Program-made: the position numbers and the translations under genes
In this document: positions 1 through 5,848 of the stretch, one piece after another
Layout: every line of letters begins with the position of its first letter
Numbering within the stretch: position 1 is the first letter of the stretch
Notes under the pieces: model-generated
The model's input: the letters and a program-made list of their open reading frames with translations, nothing else
Told to the model about the DNA's origin: nothing
Database searches by the model: none
Source: CAYINU01 sp964364855
GTDB taxonomy: Bacteria > Margulisbacteria > Marinamargulisbacteria > CAYINU01
DNA length: 13,121 nucleotides
Assembly (NCBI GenBank): GCA_964364855.1
Contig: CAYINU010000058.1
Span: 1-13,121 of the forward strand
Reading direction: 5' to 3'

Positions 1-643
1 GAATCGGTTTGGTAGGCCGAACGGTTTGTTCGACTTCATATCGATAGGCCAAAATGGTGACATTTTTGGACACAAGCGTTTCATAAGGTTCACCCAGCGC
101 CTGGATAACACGATCTTGATCGGGCACCCACTGCTTTTGAATCGGCTTGCTTTCCTTGGCAACCAAATTCGTCCCCTCGATCTGAGCATTCCCCATTGTT
201 TCCAGCATATAAGGCACAAATTCGGGCGAAAATAAATTGGAAAACTGAACAGGATAATAGCAGCGTTCCAGAAGATTTTTCGTATTAAACTCTAAGGTAA
301 AGCGAAGGTCTTTGCCTATCTCTGAGATGTGGTGTTTATCCTTATATACCTTTCTTTGGATATACTGCCACACGGTCTTACCGCCATCGTTTGAAACACT
401 GCTGGGTCGGGTGTCATTGGAAAGCAGTAAGATGTCTTCAGGCATTAAAAGAGGCTTCAGGCCACGAATCGCGGGTCCGCCGGGTGATTTTTCAAAGACA
501 AAGTGCTTATCGAGGCGCGTCAATTGCGATTTGAATTGGAAAAGACGAAATAGTGTGCATCCACTCAGAAACAATGCACAGACGCCTACGACCAGGCAAA
601 GGCACAGCCCTATTCCAGATCTACCACGTAAAAACGGCTTCAT
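1..643 (-). CDS. Predicted lipoprotein, C-terminus cut by the window edge
   Basis: An open frame of 214 codons runs leftwards from an ATG at 643-641 to the edge of the window without a stop, so the C-terminus is missing. The N-terminus is a lipoprotein signal peptide: basic start (MKPFLRGRSG), a hydrophobic stretch at residues 11-26, and the lipobox L26-S-G-C29. Cys29 would be cleaved and lipidated, and Thr at +2 gives no inner-membrane retention signal. The rest (for example WQYIQRKVYKDKHHI near residue 92 and a Gln/Val-rich region near 165-205) is soluble and I do not recognise a family. It lies downstream of fic in the same direction but has its own good promoter at 696-725. The ribosome site is weak (GAGTGAG). 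Existence is well supported by signal peptide, frame length and promoter; function is unknown. Confidence 0.8.
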   Translation of the reverse strand, partial: MKPFLRGRSGIGLCLCLVVGVCALFLSGCTLFRLFQFKSQLTRLDKHFVFEKSPGGPAIRGLKPLLMPEDILLLSNDTRPSSVSNDGGKTVWQYIQRKVYKDKHHISEIGKDLRFTLEFNTKNLLERCYYPVQFSNLFSPEFVPYMLETMGNAQIEGTNLVAKESKPIQKQWVPDQDRVIQALGEPYETLVSKNVTILAYRYEVEQTVRPTKPI

Positions 644-695
644 TAACACACTCACTCAACAACCGACTGTCCTCTTTAGCCAGAAAACCAAGCGT

Positions 696-725
696 ATTCT
701 AAGTAAGGGGTAGATAAGTTGTCAA
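696..725 (-). promoter_or_regulatory. Sigma70-type promoter of the lipoprotein gene
   Basis: On the minus strand a perfect -35 (TTGACA, 725-720) is followed after 18 bases by TAGAAT (701-696), five of six matches to the consensus -10. Transcription would begin about 690, giving a leader of roughly 45 bases before the ATG at 643. It lies in the gap between fic and the lipoprotein gene, so the latter can be transcribed independently of fic. Confidence 0.6.
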
Positions 726-757
726 TTGAAAAAACAATAACGCTAAAATTTTATGGG

Positions 758-1630
758 TTAACTGATTCCGATCTTCCACACACCCTTCTCGCGAAAGGCA
801 GGGAGGGTTTGGCGTCGGGCGGCATTCAGAAGGGCGGATACGTTTTTCTTTTTTTGGTGGGCATATTTGGCAAGAGGGACAATCTGCTGACCCTCCATAT
901 AGGCGATCCGTTTGTGAAGGGATTCTTTGACATTGGCCAACAAAAATTTTGAAAACGCTTTTGAATTGTCGTTTCTTTGATAGTCTGCCAAACACCGATA
1001 ATAAAGCGCCTTGTCCTTATGACGAATGACCACTTGGGGATAGTCATGTTGGGACAACTGTTGATTGATCAACACCCGACCCATCCGGCCATTCCCGTCC
1101 ACAAACGGATGGATGGTCTCAAACTCCAGATGAAATTGGGCAATTCTTTCGATGGGATGAATGCCATCATTGGACACATACCGGACCAATGCGGTGCTCA
1201 GCAACGAGATCACATGTTCGGGCAGCGGTGCAATATGGACGCCGACCCGAACCAGCTCTCCGGTCTGACGAAATCGACCTGCGATTTTTTCGTTGATGTT
1301 GGTGATCAGCATGCGATGGAGCAATAAAATGGTGTCCAAGCTGATGTCATCATTGTAATGCGTCTGGACATACTCAATCACGGTCGCCAGGTTTTTTGCT
1401 TCAAACACTTCCCTCAATCCAATGTTCCGAGAGATCTCCAGATCCAACAGAATCTTTTCCGTCTCTCGAAGAGTCAAAGTGGAGTTTTCGATGGCATTGG
1501 AGTTGTACACCCCTTCCGATAATTCCGCCTCATCAATGAGGTTCAGCAGTGCTTCCTTTTTGGGTTTTAAGCGATGGTACCTTTCCTTAAGGCCCAAAAC
1601 AGATAGGCGTTCATTTTTAGTGAATATCAT
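758..1630 (-). CDS. Fic-family protein adenylyltransferase with N-terminal inhibitory motif and C-terminal DNA-binding-like region
   Basis: Fic enzymes transfer AMP (or a related nucleotide moiety) from ATP to a hydroxyl of a target protein. Counting residues from an upstream TTG at 1636, the complete catalytic motif HPFVDGNGRMGR is at 176-187 (His176 catalytic, Asp180 metal, Arg184/187 phosphate binding). An inhibitory-helix motif SNAIEN at 46-51 fits the class II pattern [S/T]xxxE[G/N], so the enzyme should be auto-inhibited by Glu50. The last 40 residues (KYAHQKKKNVSALL..., then FREKGVWKIG) resemble the excisionase/MerR-like helix-turn-helix tail of many Fic proteins, suggesting DNA binding. 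I prefer the ATG at 1630 (290 residues) over the TTG at 1636: the promoter at 1637-1665 predicts a transcript starting almost exactly at that ATG. It is divergent from the ATPase gene at 1785. Family assignment is firm; substrate and autoregulation are inferred. Confidence 0.93.
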   Translation of the reverse strand: MIFTKNERLSVLGLKERYHRLKPKKEALLNLIDEAELSEGVYNSNAIENSTLTLRETEKILLDLEISRNIGLREVFEAKNLATVIEYVQTHYNDDISLDTILLLHRMLITNINEKIAGRFRQTGELVRVGVHIAPLPEHVISLLSTALVRYVSNDGIHPIERIAQFHLEFETIHPFVDGNGRMGRVLINQQLSQHDYPQVVIRHKDKALYYRCLADYQRNDNSKAFSKFLLANVKESLHKRIAYMEGQQIVPLAKYAHQKKKNVSALLNAARRQTLPAFREKGVWKIGIS

Positions 1631-1704
1631 TCGCAAATGATATATGATTCACGATTTTTTGTCAATTTTAAGTGAATATTGCAAAAATACGATTGAAATT
1701 CACT
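1620..1704. promoter_or_regulatory. Operator array: 20-bp palindrome plus four evenly spaced GTGAAT half-sites
   Basis: The sequence shows ATATCATT-CGCA-AATGATAT (1624-1643), with perfect 8-bp arms around a 4-bp spacer, covering the fic -10 and start codon. It also shows the hexamer GTGAAT at 1620-1625 and 1672-1677 and its complement ATTCAC at 1647-1652 and 1698-1703. The four alternate in orientation at 27, 25 and 26 bp steps; the second pair extends to 7-bp perfect arms (1671-1677/1698-1704). Such regular spacing implies a dimeric or oligomeric DNA-binding protein on the divergent promoter region. The likeliest candidate is the HTH-like tail of the Fic protein itself. Binding is inference. 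Confidence 0.5.
1637..1665 (-). promoter_or_regulatory. Sigma70 promoter of fic, predicted leaderless
   Basis: Minus strand: consensus -35 TTGACA (1665-1660), a 17-base spacer, then TATCAT (1642-1637), four of six -10 bases. The expected start, about seven bases downstream, falls at or next to the A of the ATG at 1630. There is no Shine-Dalgarno sequence before that ATG, which also suggests a leaderless message. The -10 lies inside the 20-bp palindrome at 1624-1643. Confidence 0.6.
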
Positions 1705-1721
1705 CTGAATGGGGGAAGTTA

Positions 1722-1745
1722 AAATTGGCACAACACTGCCAATTT
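1722..1745. promoter_or_regulatory. 24-bp perfect palindrome upstream of the ATPase promoter
   Basis: AAATTGGCA (1722-1730) and TGCCAATTT (1737-1745) are perfect 9-bp inverted arms around CAACAC. The palindrome ends three bases before the TTGACA at 1749, the place for an operator acting on the rightward gene. No T-tract follows on either strand beyond the arm itself, so a terminator is unlikely. It differs in sequence from the GTGAAT sites, so a second regulator may be involved. Confidence 0.45.
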
Positions 1746-1748
1746 GTC

Positions 1749-1778
1749 TTGACATTTTAGCAATTGGGTACCAAAAAT
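1749..1778 (+). promoter_or_regulatory. Possible promoter of the AAA+/DUF4143 gene
   Basis: A perfect -35 TTGACA (1749-1754) is followed after 18 bases by AAAAAT (1773-1778), a poor -10 with four of six matches. The predicted start falls at about the ATG at 1785, so this message may be leaderless too. AGGA before the ATG is too close (two bases) to be a normal ribosome site. Confidence 0.35.
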
Positions 1779-1784
1779 TAGGAA

Positions 1785-2945
1785 ATGAAGCGATACCTTG
1801 AGCGCTACGTTGCCAAAGATGGTCAAAGAAAAACAATTTTTTTGACGGGTCCTCGCCAAACAGGGAAGACCACGTTGGCTAAGTGGGTATTACCCAATGC
1901 AACTTACCTAAACTACGACGTTGCGGATCATCGGCTGGTCATCGAAACACAAACCTGGCCTCACACCGCCGAGTCGATTATCTTTGACGAGCTTCACAAG
2001 AAAAATGCGTGGAAGCAGTTCCTAAAAGGATTGATTGACACAGCTCCCCGAAATACGCGCTATTTGGTCACGGGGAGCGCCAAGTTGGATGTGTTTCGCA
2101 AGGTAGGCGACTCGATGGCGGGCCGATTTATCAGCTATCGCGTGTTTCCCGTTGATCCTAAAGAGCTGTCCATGACCGGGTTTGAAGGAACACCACAGCA
2201 GTGGTTGGACCGTCTATTGGCGGTGAGTGGCTTTCCGGAGCCGTTTTTAGAAAATGACACCCGATTTTACCGTCAATGGCGGTTGGGTCATTTGGATGTC
2301 ATTGTGAGGCAGGATTTGTTGGATCTCACGGGGATTTCGAAAATACGTGAGGTGGAGTTGCTCATCGAACTTTTGCGTCACAGAGTGGGATCACCGGTGT
2401 CTGCCCACTCGTTGGCACAAGACCTTGCGGTGAGTCCCCATACCGTTCGAAACTGGCTCGAGGTGCTGGAAGGGTTGTATGTGGTCTTTCGCGTGACACC
2501 CTATCACAAAAATGTGGCTCGAGCGATACAAAAGGAGCCTAAATTCTATTTTTATGATCCTGCCTATGTTCCGGAAGAAAATGTGGGGGCAAGGTTAGAG
2601 AATGTCGTTGCACTGAGCTTATTCAAATGGCTCAGCTTTAACGAGGATTATCACGGGATCAAATTTGATCTGCACTATCTTCGAAATCGAAACGGGGTCG
2701 AGATCGACTTTTTGGTCCTTAAGGACAGGTTGCCAACCCATCTCATTGAAGTCAAATCAAGAGATCCCCATTTGTCATCTGGGTTTAAAGTCTTTTCAGG
2801 TATATTTCCAAATGACATCGAAAAAATGCAAGTAGTGCACGGCCTCAAAACCCCGCGACAAGTGCCAACCGGTGAGCACATTTGTGACCTGGCGACCTGG
2901 CTGGCGGAGATGCCGGGGATTGTGGAAAGTGGCATAGCGACTTAG
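1785..2945 (+). CDS. AAA+ ATPase with C-terminal DUF4143 (PD-(D/E)xK-like) domain
   Basis: A 386-residue member of the large AAA+/DUF4143 family of mobile or accessory ATPases; the cellular role of the family is poorly known. The start KRYLERYVAKDGQRKTIFLTG is standard for the family. The Walker A GPRQTGKTT is at 22-30, Walker B SIIFDEL at 64-70 (Asp68/Glu69), and a sensor-like TGSAK at 96-100. A winged-helix-like stretch around 205-240 (HSLAQDLAVSPHTVRNWLEVLE) comes before the DUF4143 part, with YDPA at 257-260, E272-N-V, E306-I-D308 and I-E322-V-K324. The last two form a PD-(D/E)xK-type nuclease-like core with its key residues present. Full family length, so probably functional. Divergent from fic across a palindrome-rich region; its stop codon overlaps that of the RelE-type toxin. 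Family firm, function unknown. Confidence 0.93.
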   Translation: MKRYLERYVAKDGQRKTIFLTGPRQTGKTTLAKWVLPNATYLNYDVADHRLVIETQTWPHTAESIIFDELHKKNAWKQFLKGLIDTAPRNTRYLVTGSAKLDVFRKVGDSMAGRFISYRVFPVDPKELSMTGFEGTPQQWLDRLLAVSGFPEPFLENDTRFYRQWRLGHLDVIVRQDLLDLTGISKIREVELLIELLRHRVGSPVSAHSLAQDLAVSPHTVRNWLEVLEGLYVVFRVTPYHKNVARAIQKEPKFYFYDPAYVPEENVGARLENVVALSLFKWLSFNEDYHGIKFDLHYLRNRNGVEIDFLVLKDRLPTHLIEVKSRDPHLSSGFKVFSGIFPNDIEKMQVVHGLKTPRQVPTGEHICDLATWLAEMPGIVESGIAT

Positions 2946-3202
2946 CCGTAGATATCTTTACGGTGCTTGATTGCGACGATCATCACTATTTGATGGGCAG
3001 GATCAATGCGATAGATGACTCTGTAGTCACCCACGCGCAATCGTCGATGTCCCTTAAAGCTGTATCGAAGGGGCTTCCCAAACCCGACCGGATCTACGGT
3101 GAGCCGTTCTTCAATGGCCGTTTTAATAGTACGTTTAGCGGTCGTTGGAAGTGCGGGGACGTCGTCTTGCGTAACGACATCTAAATACTTTATTTCAAAC
3201 AC
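2942..3202 (-). CDS. RelE/ParE-superfamily toxin
   Basis: An 86-residue basic protein with the RelE fold signature: GKPLRYSFKGHRRLRVGDYR at residues 42-61, then VIYRID at 62-67 and a C-terminal VAIKHRKDIY at 76-85. The Arg cluster (46, 53, 54, 56, 61, 65), His80, Arg81 and Tyr85 correspond to residues that contact mRNA in ribosome-dependent RelE endonucleases. It starts with GTG, one base after the antitoxin stop, which indicates translational coupling. It ends with TAA at 2944-2942, sharing bases with the TAG of the convergent ATPase gene. Family assignment is strong; mRNA cleavage at the ribosome is inferred from family knowledge, and a ParE-like gyrase target is the alternative. Confidence 0.92.
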   Translation of the reverse strand: MFEIKYLDVVTQDDVPALPTTAKRTIKTAIEERLTVDPVGFGKPLRYSFKGHRRLRVGDYRVIYRIDPAHQIVMIVAIKHRKDIYG

Positions 3203-3203
3203 A

Positions 3204-3425
3204 CTATTTCCAAGTCTCCTCGTGAGAATAGACTTTTGATGTTTTTTTATCCCGGGAAGCGGCTATGGCAGACAGAGCGATATCTTCACGGCGCTCAAGG
3301 GCTTCTAAGATCAATTCTTTGGCAAAAGACGACAAAGATTTGTGTTCCTGTGCAGCGGCCTTGGTAAGCAGGCCAAGCATCCGGGGTTCAAATGTGACAT
3401 TCAATCGCGGATTTTTGGTTGGCAT
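3204..3425 (-). CDS. Ribbon-helix-helix antitoxin of the RelE-type pair
   Basis: A 73-residue protein. NPRLNVTFEPRM (residues 5-16) would form the DNA-contacting beta strand, followed by two helices (LLTKAAAQEHKSLSSFAKEL and onward) typical of a MetJ/Arc ribbon-helix-helix antitoxin. The tail EDIALSAIAASRDKK...HEETWK would wrap the toxin. The longer frame from 3443 is rejected as the start because its first codons are the ribosome site itself: GGGAGGA lies six to seven bases before the ATG at 3425. A palindrome at 3454-3468 lies just upstream and is the probable operator. The toxin GTG follows one base after its TAG. Neutralisation of the toxin and autorepression are inferred from the family. 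Confidence 0.9.
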   Translation of the reverse strand: MPTKNPRLNVTFEPRMLGLLTKAAAQEHKSLSSFAKELILEALERREDIALSAIAASRDKKTSKVYSHEETWK

Positions 3426-3453
3426 ATTTTTCCTCCCACTCATATATCGAATG

Positions 3454-3468
3454 AAAGTGTATCACTTT
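3454..3468. promoter_or_regulatory. Palindromic probable operator of the toxin-antitoxin operon
   Basis: AAAGTG-TAT-CACTTT is a perfect 6-bp inverted repeat with a 3-bp spacer, 29 bases upstream of the antitoxin ATG. Short symmetric sites of this kind are the usual targets of ribbon-helix-helix antitoxins. No good -35/-10 pair is visible, although TATATG/GATATA at about 3441-3448 could serve as a -10. Confidence 0.5.
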
Positions 3469-3492
3469 TGCATCAATTTGTTATGGTACTAA

Positions 3493-4446
3493 TCACTCAT
3501 TTCGCGCAAGGCGAGCCTGAATCACGGGACTATTTTTGTAGTCCCGGATAAGACCGATCATGGGGGGTCGAAAGGGAAGGATGTCATTTAAGGTCTCCAA
3601 GTTCACACCGCCGATCGCCACAAACGGCACACCCAGCTCCCCCGCCTTTCGGAGATAGTCAAACCCGATGGCCGCTCGGCCGGGTTTGGACGGGGTTTCC
3701 CAAATGGGACCCACACTGACGTAGTCGGCACCCTCTTCCGCCGCTATTTTCCCTTGCGCAAAGGTGTGGGTGGTCCGACCCAACAACCGGTGTGCGCCCA
3801 GAAGCTTACGCAATTCGGACAACGGAAGATCGTCTTGGCCCGTGTGTAGGCCATCGGCGTCCACCAACAGGGCAATATCGGCAAAATCATTCACGATAAA
3901 CGGAACGCCGGCAGCCTTGGCCAGCGGAGCTATTGTTTTAGCCTTTTCCAGAATGGATGCCTTGTCCCCACTTTTGTCCCGTAATTGGATAAGGCTGACT
4001 TGCCATGCCAGGCCTTGTTTTAATACCTCAAGGTCGTCAGAAATCAGATACACCCCAGGGCGTATCACCGGCTTTTGGCTATACAAGACAATTTCTTTTT
4101 CCAGCTCATACAATGCGTAGCGGCACCGATTGAAGGTGGCGTTTCCCGTGTATTCCTCCAGCACCCGTAACGCTTGCCCAATCCGTTTAAAATTGGCGAT
4201 TAAAAGATCATGGAGTCCCTGCCTTGCGGAAGGCAATTCATGGGCACGGGCGTCTTTTTCGGTATTTCGTTGTACCAGCCATTGCGAATCAAACGGCAAG
4301 GCCGTATCAATCTGGTGGCGGATTTGGCTCAAGCCTGCCGACCAGCCCCGATGACCGATCACAAAGCGACAATAGTCCTCAATCACCCGCAAGCCTTCCG
4401 CCGCACGGTTCAGATTGGCGTCAATGACAGCAGCCGCTTCATTCAT
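3493..4446 (-). CDS. thiE: Fused ThiD2-ThiE: HMP-phosphate kinase / thiamin-phosphate synthase
   Basis: A 317-residue two-domain enzyme for the end of thiamin synthesis. Residues 4-120 match the ThiD2 domain (DANLNRAAEGLRVIEDYCRF at 9-28, RIGQALRVLEEY at 88-99), which family work identifies as an HMP-P kinase. Residues 130-317 are a ThiE TIM barrel: QLRDK 154-158, VNDFADIA 185-192, DGLHTGQDD 198-206, GRTTHT 223-228, VSVGPIWETPSKPG 243-256 and AIGGV 277-281. ThiE would join HMP-PP to the thiazole phosphate. The usual C-terminal phosphate-binding segment (consensus near VVSAI) appears as MIGLIRDYKNSP, a divergence that may alter activity. The start is fixed by AGGAGG four bases before the ATG. 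It reads toward the antitoxin gene, 67 bases away, and is divergent from the DUF366 gene. Domain calls are strong; activity of the odd C-terminus is uncertain. Confidence 0.93.
   Translation of the reverse strand: MNEAAAVIDANLNRAAEGLRVIEDYCRFVIGHRGWSAGLSQIRHQIDTALPFDSQWLVQRNTEKDARAHELPSARQGLHDLLIANFKRIGQALRVLEEYTGNATFNRCRYALYELEKEIVLYSQKPVIRPGVYLISDDLEVLKQGLAWQVSLIQLRDKSGDKASILEKAKTIAPLAKAAGVPFIVNDFADIALLVDADGLHTGQDDLPLSELRKLLGAHRLLGRTTHTFAQGKIAAEEGADYVSVGPIWETPSKPGRAAIGFDYLRKAGELGVPFVAIGGVNLETLNDILPFRPPMIGLIRDYKNSPVIQARLARNE
3525..3546. repeat. Perfect hairpin inside the 3' end of thiE
   Basis: CGGGACTA (3525-3532) and TAGTCCCG (3539-3546) are perfect 8-bp arms around a 6-base loop. They lie in the codons for about residues 301-308 of the ThiD2-ThiE protein. 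No T-run follows on either strand, so it is not a standard intrinsic terminator. It could stabilise the thiE mRNA end or be a protein-binding site. Confidence 0.45.
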
Positions 4447-4502
4447 AGCGCCTCCTATTATCGCAGCAAGCAGGCTGTACTACTAGGGCAGTACTTGCGA
4501 AT

Positions 4503-5030
4503 ATGCTACCCTTTCTTCTGATGAGAAGCGTTTTTTTAGAACGAAACACGGCCTTTACACCGCACATGCTGGATGCCGATTGGGGATTTCGCACCCATCA
4601 GATTCTCGGCGATCACATGACGGCATTTGTAGGACCAGAGTCGACTACAGAAAAAGCCGATTTACAACTGCATGTTGTAGTCCAACATTTCAATATCACC
4701 CCTTCCGAAGGCATTCATCGGCTGTATTTGCTGCAATACATTCTAAAAAGCTGGGTAGACCCCGCACTGGAGATTCAAAACGGCCAACTGACCTTTGCAG
4801 GGTTGACGCTCACCACGACGCAAATGCGCCATCATGCGCATTCGACCACGTTTCACGTCGGATTGTTTATAGACCCCGAACAACTCGGTAAGCCCAGCAT
4901 CGGGTTGGATGAATTGGATGTCGCATGTAAGCCATTGGCCTTTGATGTGATGCATGCCTATAGGCATAATATCGCCGAAATCGTACGCACAACCACCACT
5001 TCGCTTTCCCCACAAGTCACACTCGCATGA
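4503..5030 (+). CDS. DUF366-family protein of unknown function
   Basis: A protein of up to 175 residues. Its layout follows DUF366 as I recall it: an N-terminal FLERNTAFTPHML, then LGDHMTAFVGPES at about 35-47, a central HVVVQHF at 57-63, a STTFHVGLFID core at 114-124 and GLDELDV at 133-139. No signal peptide or membrane segment is evident, so it is probably cytoplasmic. By family alignment the true start may be the second Met (position 4521, MRSVFLERN...). Neither start has a Shine-Dalgarno sequence. Its TGA overlaps the ATG of the Amj gene (ATGA), so it is translationally coupled to that flippase and part of a DUF366-amj-ligA operon. The family has no function I can state; the link to cell-wall precursor transport is guilt by association. 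Confidence 0.75.
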   Translation: MLPFLLMRSVFLERNTAFTPHMLDADWGFRTHQILGDHMTAFVGPESTTEKADLQLHVVVQHFNITPSEGIHRLYLLQYILKSWVDPALEIQNGQLTFAGLTLTTTQMRHHAHSTTFHVGLFIDPEQLGKPSIGLDELDVACKPLAFDVMHAYRHNIAEIVRTTTTSLSPQVTLA

Positions 5031-5845
5031 GTTTGGTCGTCGTCGGCTTCTTTACATTTCTGATCCACCTGACCGAGGCACTCGCCTATTGCATGCGTCT
5101 CGCGGGATTGCGGACCCGTCAAATCGCCATTGCCTTGTCGTTTGTGACCAGCACACTGCTCATTTCTCGCCTATCCAATATGTTCCAAGCCCCACTGCTG
5201 GGCCAGATGGTTGACCAGACTGTGCAGATGGGAACCACGGCTGCACTGGATCAGTTGCATCTGGAGTTCCGGGTGCTTATTTTTTGTGGGTTTTTGGGCT
5301 CGGTGGTCGGAGCGTTTCTCACGCCGTCGATGGTGTTTTATTTTCAAAAGGCCATCAAGATCTTTTTGGTCAATGGATCGTTGTCTCGTACCGCCGCTCA
5401 GGTCTTTAAGCCGCGTGTTCTCAAAGCCATTGTGACCCACTTCCGTCTGCCCAGCTTGCAGGCGCTAAAAACCATTTCCCTCGGCTCTATTCCCCGCGGA
5501 TTTTTGGTGCTTAACGTCGTGGTCACCTCTGTCTATACCATCGGGGTATTATGTGCCTTGGCCGCAGGGGCGATGTTGCCTGAATTGATGGCCACAGCCA
5601 TTCAGCTGTCGGGCATTGTGAACGGGTTGGCCACGATTCTTTTCACCGTCTTTGTAGACCCTGCCGGGGCCCGCATTACCGATCAGGCCATCAATGGATT
5701 GCGTCCGGAAAACGATGTGCGCTCAGTGGTATTCTTTCTGCTGGCCGGCCGGATTTTGGGCACGGCGATTTTGGCTCAGCTACTCTTTGGTCCGTTTACC
5801 CTCTATATTGCCTGGGTCACCCAAGTTATCGCCCACGTTTTTTAA
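5027..5845 (+). CDS. amj: Lipid II flippase of the Amj family (DUF2837)
   Basis: A 272-residue integral membrane protein. Amj (Bacillus subtilis YdaH) is the alternative to MurJ that moves lipid II across the cytoplasmic membrane for peptidoglycan synthesis. The sequence carries the family's N-terminal signature FLIHLTEALAYCMRLAGLRT (residues 11-30), then ISRLSNMFQAPLLGQMVD at 46-63. Hydrophobic segments lie at about 33-50, 83-105, 157-180, 187-210 and 234-265, with polar loops between. The length matches the family. It starts inside the stop of the DUF366 gene (4-base ATGA overlap) and stops three bases before ligA, so all three are likely one transcript. I see no truncation. Family assignment is strong; that it is the flippase of this organism rather than a backup to MurJ cannot be judged from the window. 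Confidence 0.87.
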   Translation: MSLVVVGFFTFLIHLTEALAYCMRLAGLRTRQIAIALSFVTSTLLISRLSNMFQAPLLGQMVDQTVQMGTTAALDQLHLEFRVLIFCGFLGSVVGAFLTPSMVFYFQKAIKIFLVNGSLSRTAAQVFKPRVLKAIVTHFRLPSLQALKTISLGSIPRGFLVLNVVVTSVYTIGVLCALAAGAMLPELMATAIQLSGIVNGLATILFTVFVDPAGARITDQAINGLRPENDVRSVVFFLLAGRILGTAILAQLLFGPFTLYIAWVTQVIAHVF

Positions 5846-5848
5846 CCC

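Noticed and set aside
312..713. 133-codon plus-strand frame
   Set aside because: It lies opposite the lipoprotein gene, whose signal peptide, lipobox and promoter are convincing. The plus-strand product has no recognisable features.
977..1327. 116-codon plus-strand frame opposite fic
   Set aside because: It is antisense to the conserved Fic motif region, with no ribosome site or family match.
1722..1745. Intrinsic terminator in the fic/ATPase gap
   Set aside because: The genes diverge from this region, so nothing needs terminating here, and no T-run follows the arms.
3426..3443. Upstream ATG of the antitoxin frame
   Set aside because: Its first codons form the GGGAGGA ribosome site of the ATG at 3425.
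3525..3546. Intrinsic terminator
   Set aside because: The hairpin is perfect, but no T-tract follows on either strand and it lies within the thiE coding sequence.
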